Assembly (NCBI RefSeq): GCF_900103035.1
Contig: NZ_FMWO01000032.1
Span: 59,889 to 123,888, forward strand
Direction: 5' to 3'
From: Nitrosomonas mobilis
GTDB taxonomy: Bacteria > Pseudomonadota > Gammaproteobacteria > Burkholderiales > Nitrosomonadaceae
DNA: 64,000 nt
Shown in pieces: positions 18,861 to 27,012 of the stretch. Below the pieces are notes generated by a model that saw only the letters and a program-made list of their open reading frames with translations, did no database searches and was not told where the DNA came from. A program made the position numbers and the translations under genes. Numbering within the stretch: the first letter of the stretch is position 1; every line of letters begins with the position of its first letter.

Positions 18861-19216
18861 ATCAGCTTACCGAAGTATGGATTTATTACAAAAATATAAC
18901 AAATTCTCAGCTTTAAACATCTAGCCGTCATCCTTGTATTGCCCGAACGGTGACTCAAAGATGGGTAATGCTGACACTGCTACACCCGCAATCCTGAATC
19001 GCCGCGTTGTTTGCGTAGGTCGGATAAGGCAACGAACCCAAACATGTTTAACTGGCTTCGTCTTTGATGGTTGCTGATAGTTTTATTGGTCACAATGTCC
19101 CGCTTTCATGGTCGGTTGGTGACCGAACGGGCTGTCGTGTTAGAGTTTCTGTCGTCACTTCAACGTCCAGTGTATCCCATCGTTAAGGTCTCCAGTCGAG
19201 CTTTCAAATCACGCCA
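18861..19216. other. Non-coding stretch
   Basis: No credible gene, RNA or strong repeat seen. It probably includes the promoter of the large exported protein and decayed DNA leading into the VapC-like remnant. Confidence 0.5.
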
Positions 19217-19550
19217 AATATCAACGTCGTTTCAGAATTGCGCAAGGCAGAATCCGGAAAAGCCGATCCTAATGTCACGGCCTGGGCAGCCGGTTTTCCG
19301 GGTAATCTCATGTTTCTACCGGCGATCAGCGTACTGGAGTTGGAAACCGGCGTACTGCTGTTGAGTGGAGTGCCGAGACTCAGCTCAGGGGGCGATACTC
19401 TAAGCTTGGTTGGATGACCACGTGCTGCCGACTTTTGCCGGTCGGGTATTGGCAATCGATACTATCGTCGCACAGCGTTGTACGAAACTTCATGTGCCCG
19501 ACCCACGCACCGAACGCGACGTTCTTATTGCGGCAACTGCGTTAGTGTAG
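19217..19550 (+). pseudogene. VapC/FitB-like PIN toxin remnant
   Basis: The first frame reads INVVSELRKAESGKADPNV and FLPAISVLELETGVLLLSG. A frameshift then leads to WLDDHVLPTFAGRVLAIDT and ERDVLIAATALV, ending at TAG (19548). These are the N-terminal, middle and DxxIAATA blocks of VapC/FitB PIN ribonuclease toxins. The first Asp of the LDTN motif is lost (IN in its place), the reading frame is broken and the C terminus is missing, so it is dead. No antitoxin is recognisable upstream. Confidence 0.7.
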
Positions 19551-19613
19551 CGGAAAAATTCTCAAGGTGGAGAGCCCGAGTGGTCTTACTGCGGGCGATA
19601 TATCCCTCAATTT

Positions 19614-19769
19614 AATGTTTATCCTATGCGCAACGGAGAGACCTTAGGCTTGTCGGGCCGTATTCTGGTTTGTTTAACCAGGCTGGTTTTGCTTGCTCTT
19701 TATGTAACTGGGTTGCTGCATTGGCTGAGAAAGCGGCGGACGCAAAATGAACGACCGCGCGACGGATAA
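19614..19769 (+). pseudogene. C-terminal remnant of a PepSY-type membrane protein
   Basis: The frame reads NVYPMRNGETLGLSGRILV, then LVLLALYVTGLLHWLRKRR, and stops at TAA 19767. This matches the last membrane helix and its preceding GexxGLxGR segment in PepSY-associated proteins linked to siderophore uptake. Nothing of the N-terminal part is recognisable upstream. It directly precedes the left end of the integrative element. Confidence 0.5.
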
Positions 19770-19802
19770 ATAGTAGAGCCGATCGGCTCGGGCTGGCAGG
19801 CT

Positions 19803-19816
19803 TGGCGGAGAAGGCG
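19803..19816. other. Left attachment site (attL core)
   Basis: TGGCGGAGAAGGCG, identical to the last 14 nt (reverse strand) of tRNA-Ser(GGA) at 28353-28366. The bases on either side differ between the two copies. Confidence 0.8.
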
Positions 19817-19878
19817 TCGTTCATATTCCCTTGCCAACGCCGCATGAATAAATGATCTAGGGTTTCGAGGATTAAAAG

Positions 19879-19898
19879 TTACCCGTGAACTTACCCAC
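19879..19898. promoter_or_regulatory. Putative integrase arm sites, left end
   Basis: TTACCCGT at 19879-19886 and TTACCCAC at 19891-19898, 60-80 bases inside the left core. The same octamer recurs inside the right end (28218, 28230, 28250). Confidence 0.65.
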
Positions 19899-19910
19899 AT
19901 TTATTTATGT

Positions 19911-19931
19911 ACCCGGCTACCGGGTTTTCTT
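19911..19931 (+). terminator. Rho-independent terminator-like hairpin
   Basis: ACCCGG-CTA-CCGGGT followed by TTTCTT. It lies just before the first ORF of the element and may insulate it from transcription entering from the chromosome. Confidence 0.65.
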
Positions 19932-19945
19932 ATGAGGATTCAACA

Positions 19946-20335
19946 ATGGAAACAATCAGGAATAATAGCGCAATAGATGGCCGTCATGCAGGCAATGAAT
20001 CAGGCATTGAATCAGACTCAGCACGGTGGATAAACCGACAGTTCACGGTCGAACGTGACAACAAAAGGCCACTGGCTTTCAAGGGCGAGCTTTTAGCATC
20101 GGCTCGCAGCTGCATCACCTACGGAAGATGGCAAGAGTTACGGCTCTATCGAACGATAGGCGGCCAATATATCTGCCAGCGCTCATGCTTAACCCAATGG
20201 GAGAGCGAACCCGACAGTAGAGAAGCGGAAGTTTGCAGGTCAGTTTCTGAAGTGATGGGATTCTTCGAGCATAGTCGGCTCGCTAAAGACCTTTATGCTA
20301 GTGCTGGTATCAATACTGCTTGCTTGGTCTACTAG
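19946..20335 (+). CDS. Hypothetical protein of the integrative element
   Basis: Protein of 129 aa from the ATG at 19946, which follows a GAGG ribosome site. An upstream in-frame ATG at 19907 lies within the terminator hairpin and is rejected. The central part (FTVERDNKRPLAFKGELLA, CITYGRWQELRLYRTIGGQYICQR) looks like a small beta-rich domain. No family recognised. The next gene starts 3 bases after its stop. Confidence 0.65.
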   Translation: METIRNNSAIDGRHAGNESGIESDSARWINRQFTVERDNKRPLAFKGELLASARSCITYGRWQELRLYRTIGGQYICQRSCLTQWESEPDSREAEVCRSVSEVMGFFEHSRLAKDLYASAGINTACLVY

Positions 20336-20337
20336 CC

Positions 20338-20691
20338 ATGAAAATACTTTACACACTCAACCGGGCACAGTTCGACGCTATAGCCTTCGGGTTCAAGTCT
20401 TCCGAAATCGCCGACAGTGGCATCGATGAAAACGCAGATGGCACCATGACATCATGGGATCGTGGAACCGTAACACTGTCAGCGGACTGTCACGGCGAAG
20501 AGCTGCTGATGGAATTCGATTTTGTTCAATACGACGGCAAAGGATTTGAAATTGCCAAAGAGCCTTACGTGAAATTTAATTTCCGGCTTGTGGATGATTT
20601 CTTTTACTCAACGGATATAGATGCTCAAGGCATTATTGATTCTGTCGCTTGGGAATGGCATGTGAAAACGGATCTGATCTGCGCGTCGTGA
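20338..20691 (+). CDS. Hypothetical acidic protein of the integrative element
   Basis: Protein of 117 aa starting at MKILYTLNRAQFDAIAFGF. It is acidic (many Asp and Glu) with no cysteine-rich or membrane segments. It begins 2 bases after the stop of the preceding ORF, so the two form a small operon. No family recognised; acidic small proteins on mobile elements can be DNA mimics, but nothing specific supports that here. Confidence 0.65.
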   Translation: MKILYTLNRAQFDAIAFGFKSSEIADSGIDENADGTMTSWDRGTVTLSADCHGEELLMEFDFVQYDGKGFEIAKEPYVKFNFRLVDDFFYSTDIDAQGIIDSVAWEWHVKTDLICAS

Positions 20692-21556
20692 AATAACCAG
20701 CCCTCAGGAACGCTCAGGATCGACGATCGGTTGCCTTCCCTTCCCGGTATATGCCCAAGGTGGGGAAAGCCTTCAGAAATTGATTCTGATGCGTCTGGGC
20801 GGCTTGTGTGTGGTCTGGCGGCGTGTGTTTGCTAGTTGCTGGCTGGAATTGTCTGGAATTCTGTAAATAACTGGCTATCTGTTGCAAATAATTAGAAATG
20901 ATTTGCAGAAAAAATATATTTTATATTGACCTCAGAATATCCGAAATGTTGGCACGGTTCTTGCTAAGGTATGAATGCGCTCCGATCCTGTGCATGTCTC
21001 AGCAGCGAGTAGTCGATAAATGCTGCCGGTGGAAATTCAGCAGGTCGGCCAAGGCAATCGCTCAGACCATGAGCTGGCATAGTGCCCGTGTAGCGCGCTG
21101 CAATCCTTCAGGCTACCTGCCTATCAACCACGGCTCAATCGCTCGCCTGCGTGAATCGTGGTGCCTTGTCTGGCTTCAAATCAGGATTTTGGATTTCTAG
21201 GCTTTTACCGCGGGCAGCATTTCCCCACGCCCCACCCCCCCTTTGGAAGGACCCGTAATAATTATCGGCAGCAGGTCCAGCCCACCGAGCACAGCAAGCA
21301 GGACAGCGCCATACTCCACCACAGCCCGACCAGCAGCACGGTGCTTGCCTGCCCCATCTATTCCTTTTATGGCGATAGGGCGCGTCAGCGCACTGGTTTG
21401 CTTGTGTTGTTGATTTTGTTGTGTCGTTAGTAATCTGTCACTCCATCATCCTGGGTATGCAGCCTTGAGGATGAACACCACCACCGGATCATCAGCCCAT
21501 GCCTTCCAACGATATCGACAGGGCAGCCGAAAGACCAGCCACCCCGTCAGCCCTAC
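20692..21556. other. Non-coding block inside the integrative element
   Basis: About 865 bases without a convincing protein gene on either strand. It holds a sigma-54 promoter-like site at 20949-20965 directed rightwards. Any transcript from it would run through about 570 bases lacking a sizeable ORF and would meet the coiled-coil gene in antisense. Confidence 0.6.
20949..20965 (+). promoter_or_regulatory. Sigma-54 promoter-like site
   Basis: TTGGCACGGTTCTTGCT fits the RpoN consensus (YTGGCACG-R-NNN-TTGCW) at every defined position, including the GG-N10-GC spacing. No obvious gene follows; the first ATG (20971) opens only a 13-codon frame. Confidence 0.6.
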
Positions 21557-22129
21557 CTAATCCTGCAAGAACTTATGCTTGGCGATCAATGCAGCTCTAG
21601 CCGGTTCAGCAATTTGTTCGTTATGCTCAGCGCCGAATATTTCAGCGAGGAAACGCTGCCAACCCACGTGGCCGAATCGTGAGAAAACATTTCCGTACAG
21701 CTCGAAGCCAGCAGCCAGTCTTTCCCGCAAAGCATTATCCTTTTTAAACTCAATGAGCCAAGCATCAAACATCTGTCGTAATAGAAGTTCCCGCGCGTGT
21801 TTGGTATCAGCATGAATATCGCTCTCTTCGTGCTGCCTCACCAAATACCACAGCTTTTCTTTGATGTCTTTGGCATACTCAAAATCGGCTTCCGCCTTCT
21901 TCGCAGCAATTCTTAATTTTTCCAACTCAGCGTCGCTGATCTTGTTGAGAAGATTTTCCGTCAAGCCTTTGCTCGCGGCATCAGCGGCATTATTTGCCTT
22001 ATCGAGCAAATTCCTTAGTTTGTCGTTCGCGTCATCGTGCTTACTCTGCAACATCCTTGCCGTGACAATGCGCTCCCGGTTATCCTCAATTCTTTTCAAC
22101 TGCACTGTATCAAGTTTTACTGTTGTCAT
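21557..22129 (-). CDS. Hypothetical coiled-coil protein
   Basis: Protein of 190 aa. Residues about 5-100 are strongly helical with heptad-like Leu/Ala patterns (LRNLLDKANNAADAASKGL, LEKLRIAAKKAEADFEYAK), followed by a more globular C-terminal half with aromatic residues (FELYGNVFSRFGHVGWQRFLAEIFG). No membrane segment or known motif. Same strand as the HEAGH gene 100 bases upstream, so possibly co-transcribed. Confidence 0.65.
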   Translation of the reverse strand: MTTVKLDTVQLKRIEDNRERIVTARMLQSKHDDANDKLRNLLDKANNAADAASKGLTENLLNKISDAELEKLRIAAKKAEADFEYAKDIKEKLWYLVRQHEESDIHADTKHARELLLRQMFDAWLIEFKKDNALRERLAAGFELYGNVFSRFGHVGWQRFLAEIFGAEHNEQIAEPARAALIAKHKFLQD

Positions 22130-22229
22130 TCCTATTTCCTCTCACGTTAAAAAAGACTACTTAAAATAATACGTCACTGCTTCACTACTGCCCAACAAAA
22201 CCATTTCCCCCATACCCGGCAAGCCACAA

Positions 22230-22970
22230 TCACGCCGCAACAGCTTCAGCCGGATATCGCCATGCATCTGATTTGCTGATATCGATGCGCTCGAAAAATA
22301 AACTCACTGGCGGTTTGATGATCTGCGTATTTAATCGGTGCTTGGCCGGATCTGACAGCGCACCATTTTCCAGAAGATCCACCGCAACTGCCCAGAATAA
22401 GCGGTCATTCTTGCGGATGATTTCACGGGCTGAGTTCATATGTAGGTTCCAGTGTGTCATTGGCTGGCTGCCTGCTTGATCGTCCAGAAAGCGACATTGA
22501 GCATAAGACAAAAATCTCTCGTGATAGTCGCTGTTTATCCTGCGATCACGTAAAAAGCTTTCCCCAACATATCCGGAACAATTGGTGAGGATCTCCATAA
22601 CCGCCAATGGAATTGGCACCATCGCGTTAACCGGCTCAATAGCGCCGTCGTCGTCTTCATCATCAATGTTGCTCTCACCAGTAGATACCCTGCCAGATGA
22701 TCCGCCGATCAAAGCTGATTTGACCGGATAGCCTATAGCCGACATCACTATCGCATGCCCGGCTTCATGCGCTGCAACATCGAGCCTGCGCGGCTTTTTC
22801 CCTGTGGCCTTGAACATGGTATTGAATACGCTCGACAGGCCGTCACGGGCGATCCTGTGGGCTTCACCGCGTCGATTGAACAGCTCTATGAGTTTCCATG
22901 GCTCGCGTGGTGAAAGTTCCATATAGCAAGCCTCGAAAATCTTGTGTTGTTTTGCTGTGAGATAAAGCAT
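22230..22970 (-). CDS. M41/FtsH-like metallopeptidase-domain protein
   Basis: Protein of 246 aa with the zinc-peptidase motif HEAGH at about residue 67, in the context LDVAAHEAGHAIVMSAIGYPVKSALIGG. That is how the M41 (FtsH) peptidase domain begins. The AAA ATPase part of FtsH is absent, so this is a stand-alone domain, and only the helix around HEAGH is convincing. The ATG has an AAGGA site upstream. Its role on the element (for example cleaving a host or repressor protein) is unknown. Confidence 0.65.
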   Translation of the reverse strand: MLYLTAKQHKIFEACYMELSPREPWKLIELFNRRGEAHRIARDGLSSVFNTMFKATGKKPRRLDVAAHEAGHAIVMSAIGYPVKSALIGGSSGRVSTGESNIDDEDDDGAIEPVNAMVPIPLAVMEILTNCSGYVGESFLRDRRINSDYHERFLSYAQCRFLDDQAGSQPMTHWNLHMNSAREIIRKNDRLFWAVAVDLLENGALSDPAKHRLNTQIIKPPVSLFFERIDISKSDAWRYPAEAVAA

Positions 22971-23164
22971 GATTCCATCCTTATAAGTAGTCTTTCAAAT
23001 TGTTGTAACGCGAGCATCAAAAGCAAAGTCCAAGACCAACCCCCGGCTTCGCCGCCTCCAAATAAACGGAAAAGGGTTTAACCACAGCAGCCACCCTTGC
23101 CCCGATCCACGCCGAACCGTATTTCTCTGTGCCCTTACCCCCGCCGGTCGCGCACAACATTCAC

Positions 23165-23499
23165 AATCTTCACAATATTCACGCCCATATATAAATCAAT
23201 GACTTAGGCGAAAATTCTATATTCCAATCTTCACACAACATCACGGCCTATACCTATGTAACCCGGCCACAATGTGAAAAATACAATTAATATTCAGTAT
23301 GTTATCTGCAAATTCCGGGCTGAATCCAATCTTCACACACGCCGCCAATGGTCGCAACCCGGAATTCCTAATGCTCAATTTCCAACTCTGCCCAATCTTC
23401 ACGCCTGCCGCAGCCATCTTCACCCAAGTTCACACCATCCAAGAGTTAATATCCTTTTAATTCAACTACTTGAAGCAGTCATGTGAATGTGTGAAGATT
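23165..23499. repeat. Iteron-like cluster, family 1 (AATCTTCAC)
   Basis: Exact AATCTTCAC at 23165, 23226, 23328 and 23394, a one-mismatch copy (CATCTTCAC) at 23415, and the inverse GTGAAGATT at 23491. The cluster lies in a non-coding region next to the helicase gene. The arrangement fits initiator binding sites of a replication origin. Confidence 0.65.
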
Positions 23500-23637
23500 G
23501 TGAATGTTATTTGCCGACCATGTGGGGTAAGCAATCATCAGGGCGGAAATCTCGATCATGGATACGACGATTTTTTTGGCTTCCAGTTTTTCACTGTAAA
23601 ACTGAATAACTGACTGCATGCCACCCTCCCTGTATAT

Positions 23638-23711
23638 AAACTGAATAACTGAATAACTAGATAAACTGAATAACTAGATAAACTGAATAACTAGATAAAC
23701 TGAATAACTAA
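23638..23711. repeat. Iteron-like tandem repeat, family 2 (17-bp unit)
   Basis: About 3.5-4 copies of AAACTGAATAACTAGAT in direct tandem, with further CTGAATAACT units just left (near 23602) and inverted AGTTATTCAG near 23800. AT-rich, as expected for an origin unwinding or initiator-binding region. Confidence 0.75.
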
Positions 23712-23859
23712 TAACAATCAATTGGTTAAAATGGGTATGCCAGCCATACCGCAGCCAGATATCCAGTTTTTCACATGAACCCGCCCCCCCAAAAATCCAG
23801 TTATTCAGTTTATTCAGTTTTTCAGATAGGGGGGGGTAAAGTGTAAAAACCGCCGAATA

Positions 23860-25233
23860 TCAGTTCCCGTTAGTCTGGTGTTTGTATGCTTCCTCGGTCG
23901 CCTGCTCACCAATTAAATGATATGAATGAGAATTCCTTGCGCCGATCGTCGCCCCCCAGAATTTACCTGTATACCGGTCAAGTACAGCCCGGATTTTATG
24001 CACGCTCCCGCCACCAGCAGCGGACGCGGCTTTGATGAGATTGGTTTTTTCTCTAGCGCCCTGTGGGATCACTTCCTGAATGATCCCGATTAAGTAACTA
24101 TCTTTTTCAAGTAGTTCGGCGGCTTCAGCTTTGGCCTTAGCTGTCACCAAGTCGCCCTGTGATAGACGCTTAACAGACTCGACCAGTTGACCGTAACCGC
24201 AGTGCTCCCCTATCGAGTAGCTGAAACAGACTTCGCGCTCGACATTCCCGCGTGACTTGGTATTTTCGAATATGACTGTCCGCGTGGTATCACCTAGTGC
24301 GGGCTTGCCGCCGTCTATGATGTAAACACAATCGGAATCGTCAACAACGTCAGACGTGCCCCCGTGTATCAGGCTACCGTCAACATCGCGGCGTTTATTG
24401 GTGTGTGCCAGCAGAATCATACTGCCACCGTGACTGGCAAAGGTTCGTGCTACGGACATGAACGCGCTTGAGATTTTCTTATCCATCAGGCTGGTAAACT
24501 TTTTCAGTGTATCCAGCACAATGATTTCCCCTCTGGCGGTATCCTGTTCCACCATCAATCGCAACATGCCCACAAAATCCCGTACCTTAAAATCTCTGTG
24601 CTCAGGTGCTATCAGGTTCATGCCATACTTTGCGAAGATATCCGCCTTATCTACCAGCCCCCGGTCGTTATCGTCGGCGTTGATGTAATACACGTTCTCT
24701 CCACGTATGCGCCCGGCGGTCACGCTATCCGCCAGCATACGAATAGTGAGCAAAGTTTTTCCGGTATTCGGTGCAGCGTATAGCGCAGTCAGCTGTCCGC
24801 GTAATGCGATTCCATCCATGATAAAAACATCGTCGAGCATTTTTTCCCTCATCGCTGTAGCGTCCCTTGTAATGTTGAATGCTGTAAGTCTGAATATTTC
24901 CTTCCCTTTTGGCGCTGGCTCACCTGCCACCGTGAAGAGCGCGCCCTCGGCTTCCTGTCGATCATTGGCGGCATCATCAGCGATAGCCGGGGTGCTCGGC
25001 TGTTGTAGTTGAGCATTCCAGAATGCTTCCTCCTCATGCCTGTCATAGGTCGCAGCATCAGCCGTGACAGCTTCATCCACGCTTCCCGCATCGGCTGAAT
25101 GTTTTACCAGCAAAGTGATAACCTTCCCCGATTCCGGCAGTGCGTCAAAATCTTCCTCTGTGCTTGTATCTTCCGCGGGCTTGAAGCCTTCCTCGGTCAT
25201 AAAGCGCTTGAAGTCCGCCATTGAAATAATCAT
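23860..25233 (-). CDS. RepA-like hexameric replicative helicase/ATPase
   Basis: Protein of 457 aa from the ATG at 25233. The ATPase core is in the middle: Walker A GAPNTGKT, Walker B-like IIVLDTLKKF, and LLAHTNKRRDVDGSLIHGGTSD, which resembles AAA_25/RepA-type plasmid helicases. The N-terminal 90 residues are variable and acidic. The start ATG overlaps the primase stop (ATGA), so the two are translationally coupled; an earlier start at 25269 would overlap more and is rejected. Likely unwinds the origin defined by the adjacent iterons. Confidence 0.85.
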   Translation of the reverse strand: MIISMADFKRFMTEEGFKPAEDTSTEEDFDALPESGKVITLLVKHSADAGSVDEAVTADAATYDRHEEEAFWNAQLQQPSTPAIADDAANDRQEAEGALFTVAGEPAPKGKEIFRLTAFNITRDATAMREKMLDDVFIMDGIALRGQLTALYAAPNTGKTLLTIRMLADSVTAGRIRGENVYYINADDNDRGLVDKADIFAKYGMNLIAPEHRDFKVRDFVGMLRLMVEQDTARGEIIVLDTLKKFTSLMDKKISSAFMSVARTFASHGGSMILLAHTNKRRDVDGSLIHGGTSDVVDDSDCVYIIDGGKPALGDTTRTVIFENTKSRGNVEREVCFSYSIGEHCGYGQLVESVKRLSQGDLVTAKAKAEAAELLEKDSYLIGIIQEVIPQGAREKTNLIKAASAAGGGSVHKIRAVLDRYTGKFWGATIGARNSHSYHLIGEQATEEAYKHQTNGN

Positions 25234-26174
25234 AGCGCCCCCCGTATGCTTTCCTTCCAGTCGCACCAATCGCCCGGTAACCTTGGGATGATCACCTGAG
25301 CGCCAACCGCTTCAGCAGCCGCACGGGCAGCAGCCTGGCCTACGCCGCTCTCGTCGTTATCGCCAGCGATGATTATTTTCCGACCGACAGCCGCCCACTG
25401 AATAGCCCTGGCAACATGTATCAGATTCCCGGAATCAAAGGCCACCAGAACTGTATAGCCTGTGTATTCATGGACGCTGGCAGCAGTCGCAAATCCTTCC
25501 GCAATGACAAGCGGGCTGACCGTGGATTTACTGCCGTCTTCAATAGCGTAGAAATTGCCCTGCTTCTTCCCGCCAGCAAGGAATCTTTTTTGACCATCGG
25601 GCCTGATAAATTGCAGGCTGGACAGCCTAAGATCAGCATTGATTAATGGCACGACAAGATCACCGTTAAGGACGCGCAGACCGTGCGGCTTGATATCTTT
25701 CTTCACAAGGTACGGGTGGGTTGCCGGTGCTGACTTGGCTGCTTCCCAAGTCCGTTGAGCCTTGAGCGCTGCATCATGTTGCTGCTGTGCTAGGTCATCT
25801 ATTTTCTTTTGGCGATGCATGCGCAGCATGCTGGGTTTGACCTTGGTTTGTCCGCTGATCTCGCCCTGATAGCGCCATGTCTGCTTGCTGCCTGGATTGC
25901 TCATATCTTGCCAATAGCCCGCTGGTCTATTATCCAAATGCAGCACGTATGCACAATTAACCGATCCGCTTTTTTGCCCGACGATGTGCGCCCGATGCAG
26001 CAGACCATCCGCAATGATTTCGCTATCTAAAGCGATGCCTGATTGCCTCATGGAATCTTGGAAAGCCTGTATAATTGCGTTAACAGTATTTCCTCTAAAA
26101 TTAGATTGCTCCAGATTAATACCAGCTTGCCCGGCTGGTATTTTTTTGCCTTCAGTATTTCCTCTGTTGGTCAT
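25230..26174 (-). CDS. Toprim-domain primase
   Basis: Protein of 314 aa. The C-terminal half is a Toprim domain: Glu in LVIAEGFATAASVHEYTG and the DxD-type IIIAGDNDESGVGQAAARAAAEA. The middle part (HPYLVKKDIKPHGLRVLNGDLVVPLIN, RFLAGGKKQGNFY) matches plasmid and phage primases of the helicase-partner type. It overlaps the helicase gene by 4 bases and lies 5 bases after the AlpA-like gene. Confidence 0.88.
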   Translation of the reverse strand: MTNRGNTEGKKIPAGQAGINLEQSNFRGNTVNAIIQAFQDSMRQSGIALDSEIIADGLLHRAHIVGQKSGSVNCAYVLHLDNRPAGYWQDMSNPGSKQTWRYQGEISGQTKVKPSMLRMHRQKKIDDLAQQQHDAALKAQRTWEAAKSAPATHPYLVKKDIKPHGLRVLNGDLVVPLINADLRLSSLQFIRPDGQKRFLAGGKKQGNFYAIEDGSKSTVSPLVIAEGFATAASVHEYTGYTVLVAFDSGNLIHVARAIQWAAVGRKIIIAGDNDESGVGQAAARAAAEAVGAQVIIPRLPGDWCDWKESIRGAL

Positions 26175-26179
26175 ATCAA

Positions 26180-26395
26180 TTACTCCCCAGCGCGATAGTT
26201 AGCGGGATCTTTCAGCCATTTATGGATTTCCGCGTTATCGTAAAAAGTGCAGCGTATGCCTAGGCGTTCGGGTTTCGGAGCTTTGCCTGCCATGCCCATT
26301 TTTCGGAATGTCTCCTTGCTGACTGGAAGGAATTTTTTGATTGCGGAAAATCTGCTTTTGCCTATAAGCGGCAATGTTTCCTGATGGTTGTTCAT
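26180..26395 (-). CDS. AlpA-like excisionase/regulator
   Basis: Protein of 71 aa with a winged-helix/MerR-like pattern: VSKETFRKMGMAGKAPKPERLG then FYDNAEIHKWL. This is the AlpA/excisionase family, which controls integrase genes or acts as the recombination directionality factor. First of a tightly spaced AlpA-primase-helicase operon. Confidence 0.8.
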   Translation of the reverse strand: MNNHQETLPLIGKSRFSAIKKFLPVSKETFRKMGMAGKAPKPERLGIRCTFYDNAEIHKWLKDPANYRAGE

Positions 26396-26514
26396 TCTGT
26401 TTTATCCTCGCTGTTTGTATGTAACGAGGGCAATTAAAACAGAGATATTTATTCCTTGTTCCCGGGTACTTTCAAAGTTCCCGGCAAAGCTGCTGCCTGT
26501 CTAGGTTCCTTGCT

Positions 26515-27012
26515 TTAAAGTTTTTTTAAAATATTTTCTCTCTGCTCTTCGATAGCCTGTAGCGCGTCTTTGTAATACTTGGCGACAGCCCCTTTACCGA
26601 TCTTTGCACCCTTGGCATTCAGTGCCCTGGACACTTCAATATAAGCACCTGCTAACCCCTCCAGCGGATGCGTTTGCAAATACTCTGTCACGGCTCTGTA
26701 AACCTCCCAGCCTTCATTCATTTGCCTGGCTACTGCGGTAATTTTTGCATCCTTACGGTACGGGCTGCCCAAGGTTAAAACCCGCTCCTGACCATAATGA
26801 ACAGCCTCGAACTTGTTCATATAGGCCGATGATACCCACTTAGGCATCACAACTTTATATTGCCCACAGATCGCTATAGCACGGGCAAGGCTCCACGCAT
26901 CACCAGCTTCAAAGCGTATGCGCGCATCTTCCAGCATGTCGGCAACGCGCTGCTCGTGCTCGGCTTGTGTACGGAATATGGCCGCTGCGTCATGGTTATG
27001 GTTATCTGCCAT
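26515..27012 (-). CDS. Hypothetical protein downstream of the integrase
   Basis: Protein of 165 aa, mostly helical. No signal peptide or catalytic motif. A basic segment near residues 135-155 (ALNAKGAKIGKGAVAKYYKDALQAI) suggests nucleic acid contact and could be a helix-turn-helix. It overlaps the integrase 3' end by 11 bases and is probably translated from the same message. Confidence 0.7.
   Translation of the reverse strand: MADNHNHDAAAIFRTQAEHEQRVADMLEDARIRFEAGDAWSLARAIAICGQYKVVMPKWVSSAYMNKFEAVHYGQERVLTLGSPYRKDAKITAVARQMNEGWEVYRAVTEYLQTHPLEGLAGAYIEVSRALNAKGAKIGKGAVAKYYKDALQAIEEQRENILKKL

Noticed and set aside
19001..19035. REP-like GTAGGTCGGATAAGGC sequence
   Set aside because: Only one arm was seen, with no matching inverted partner nearby.
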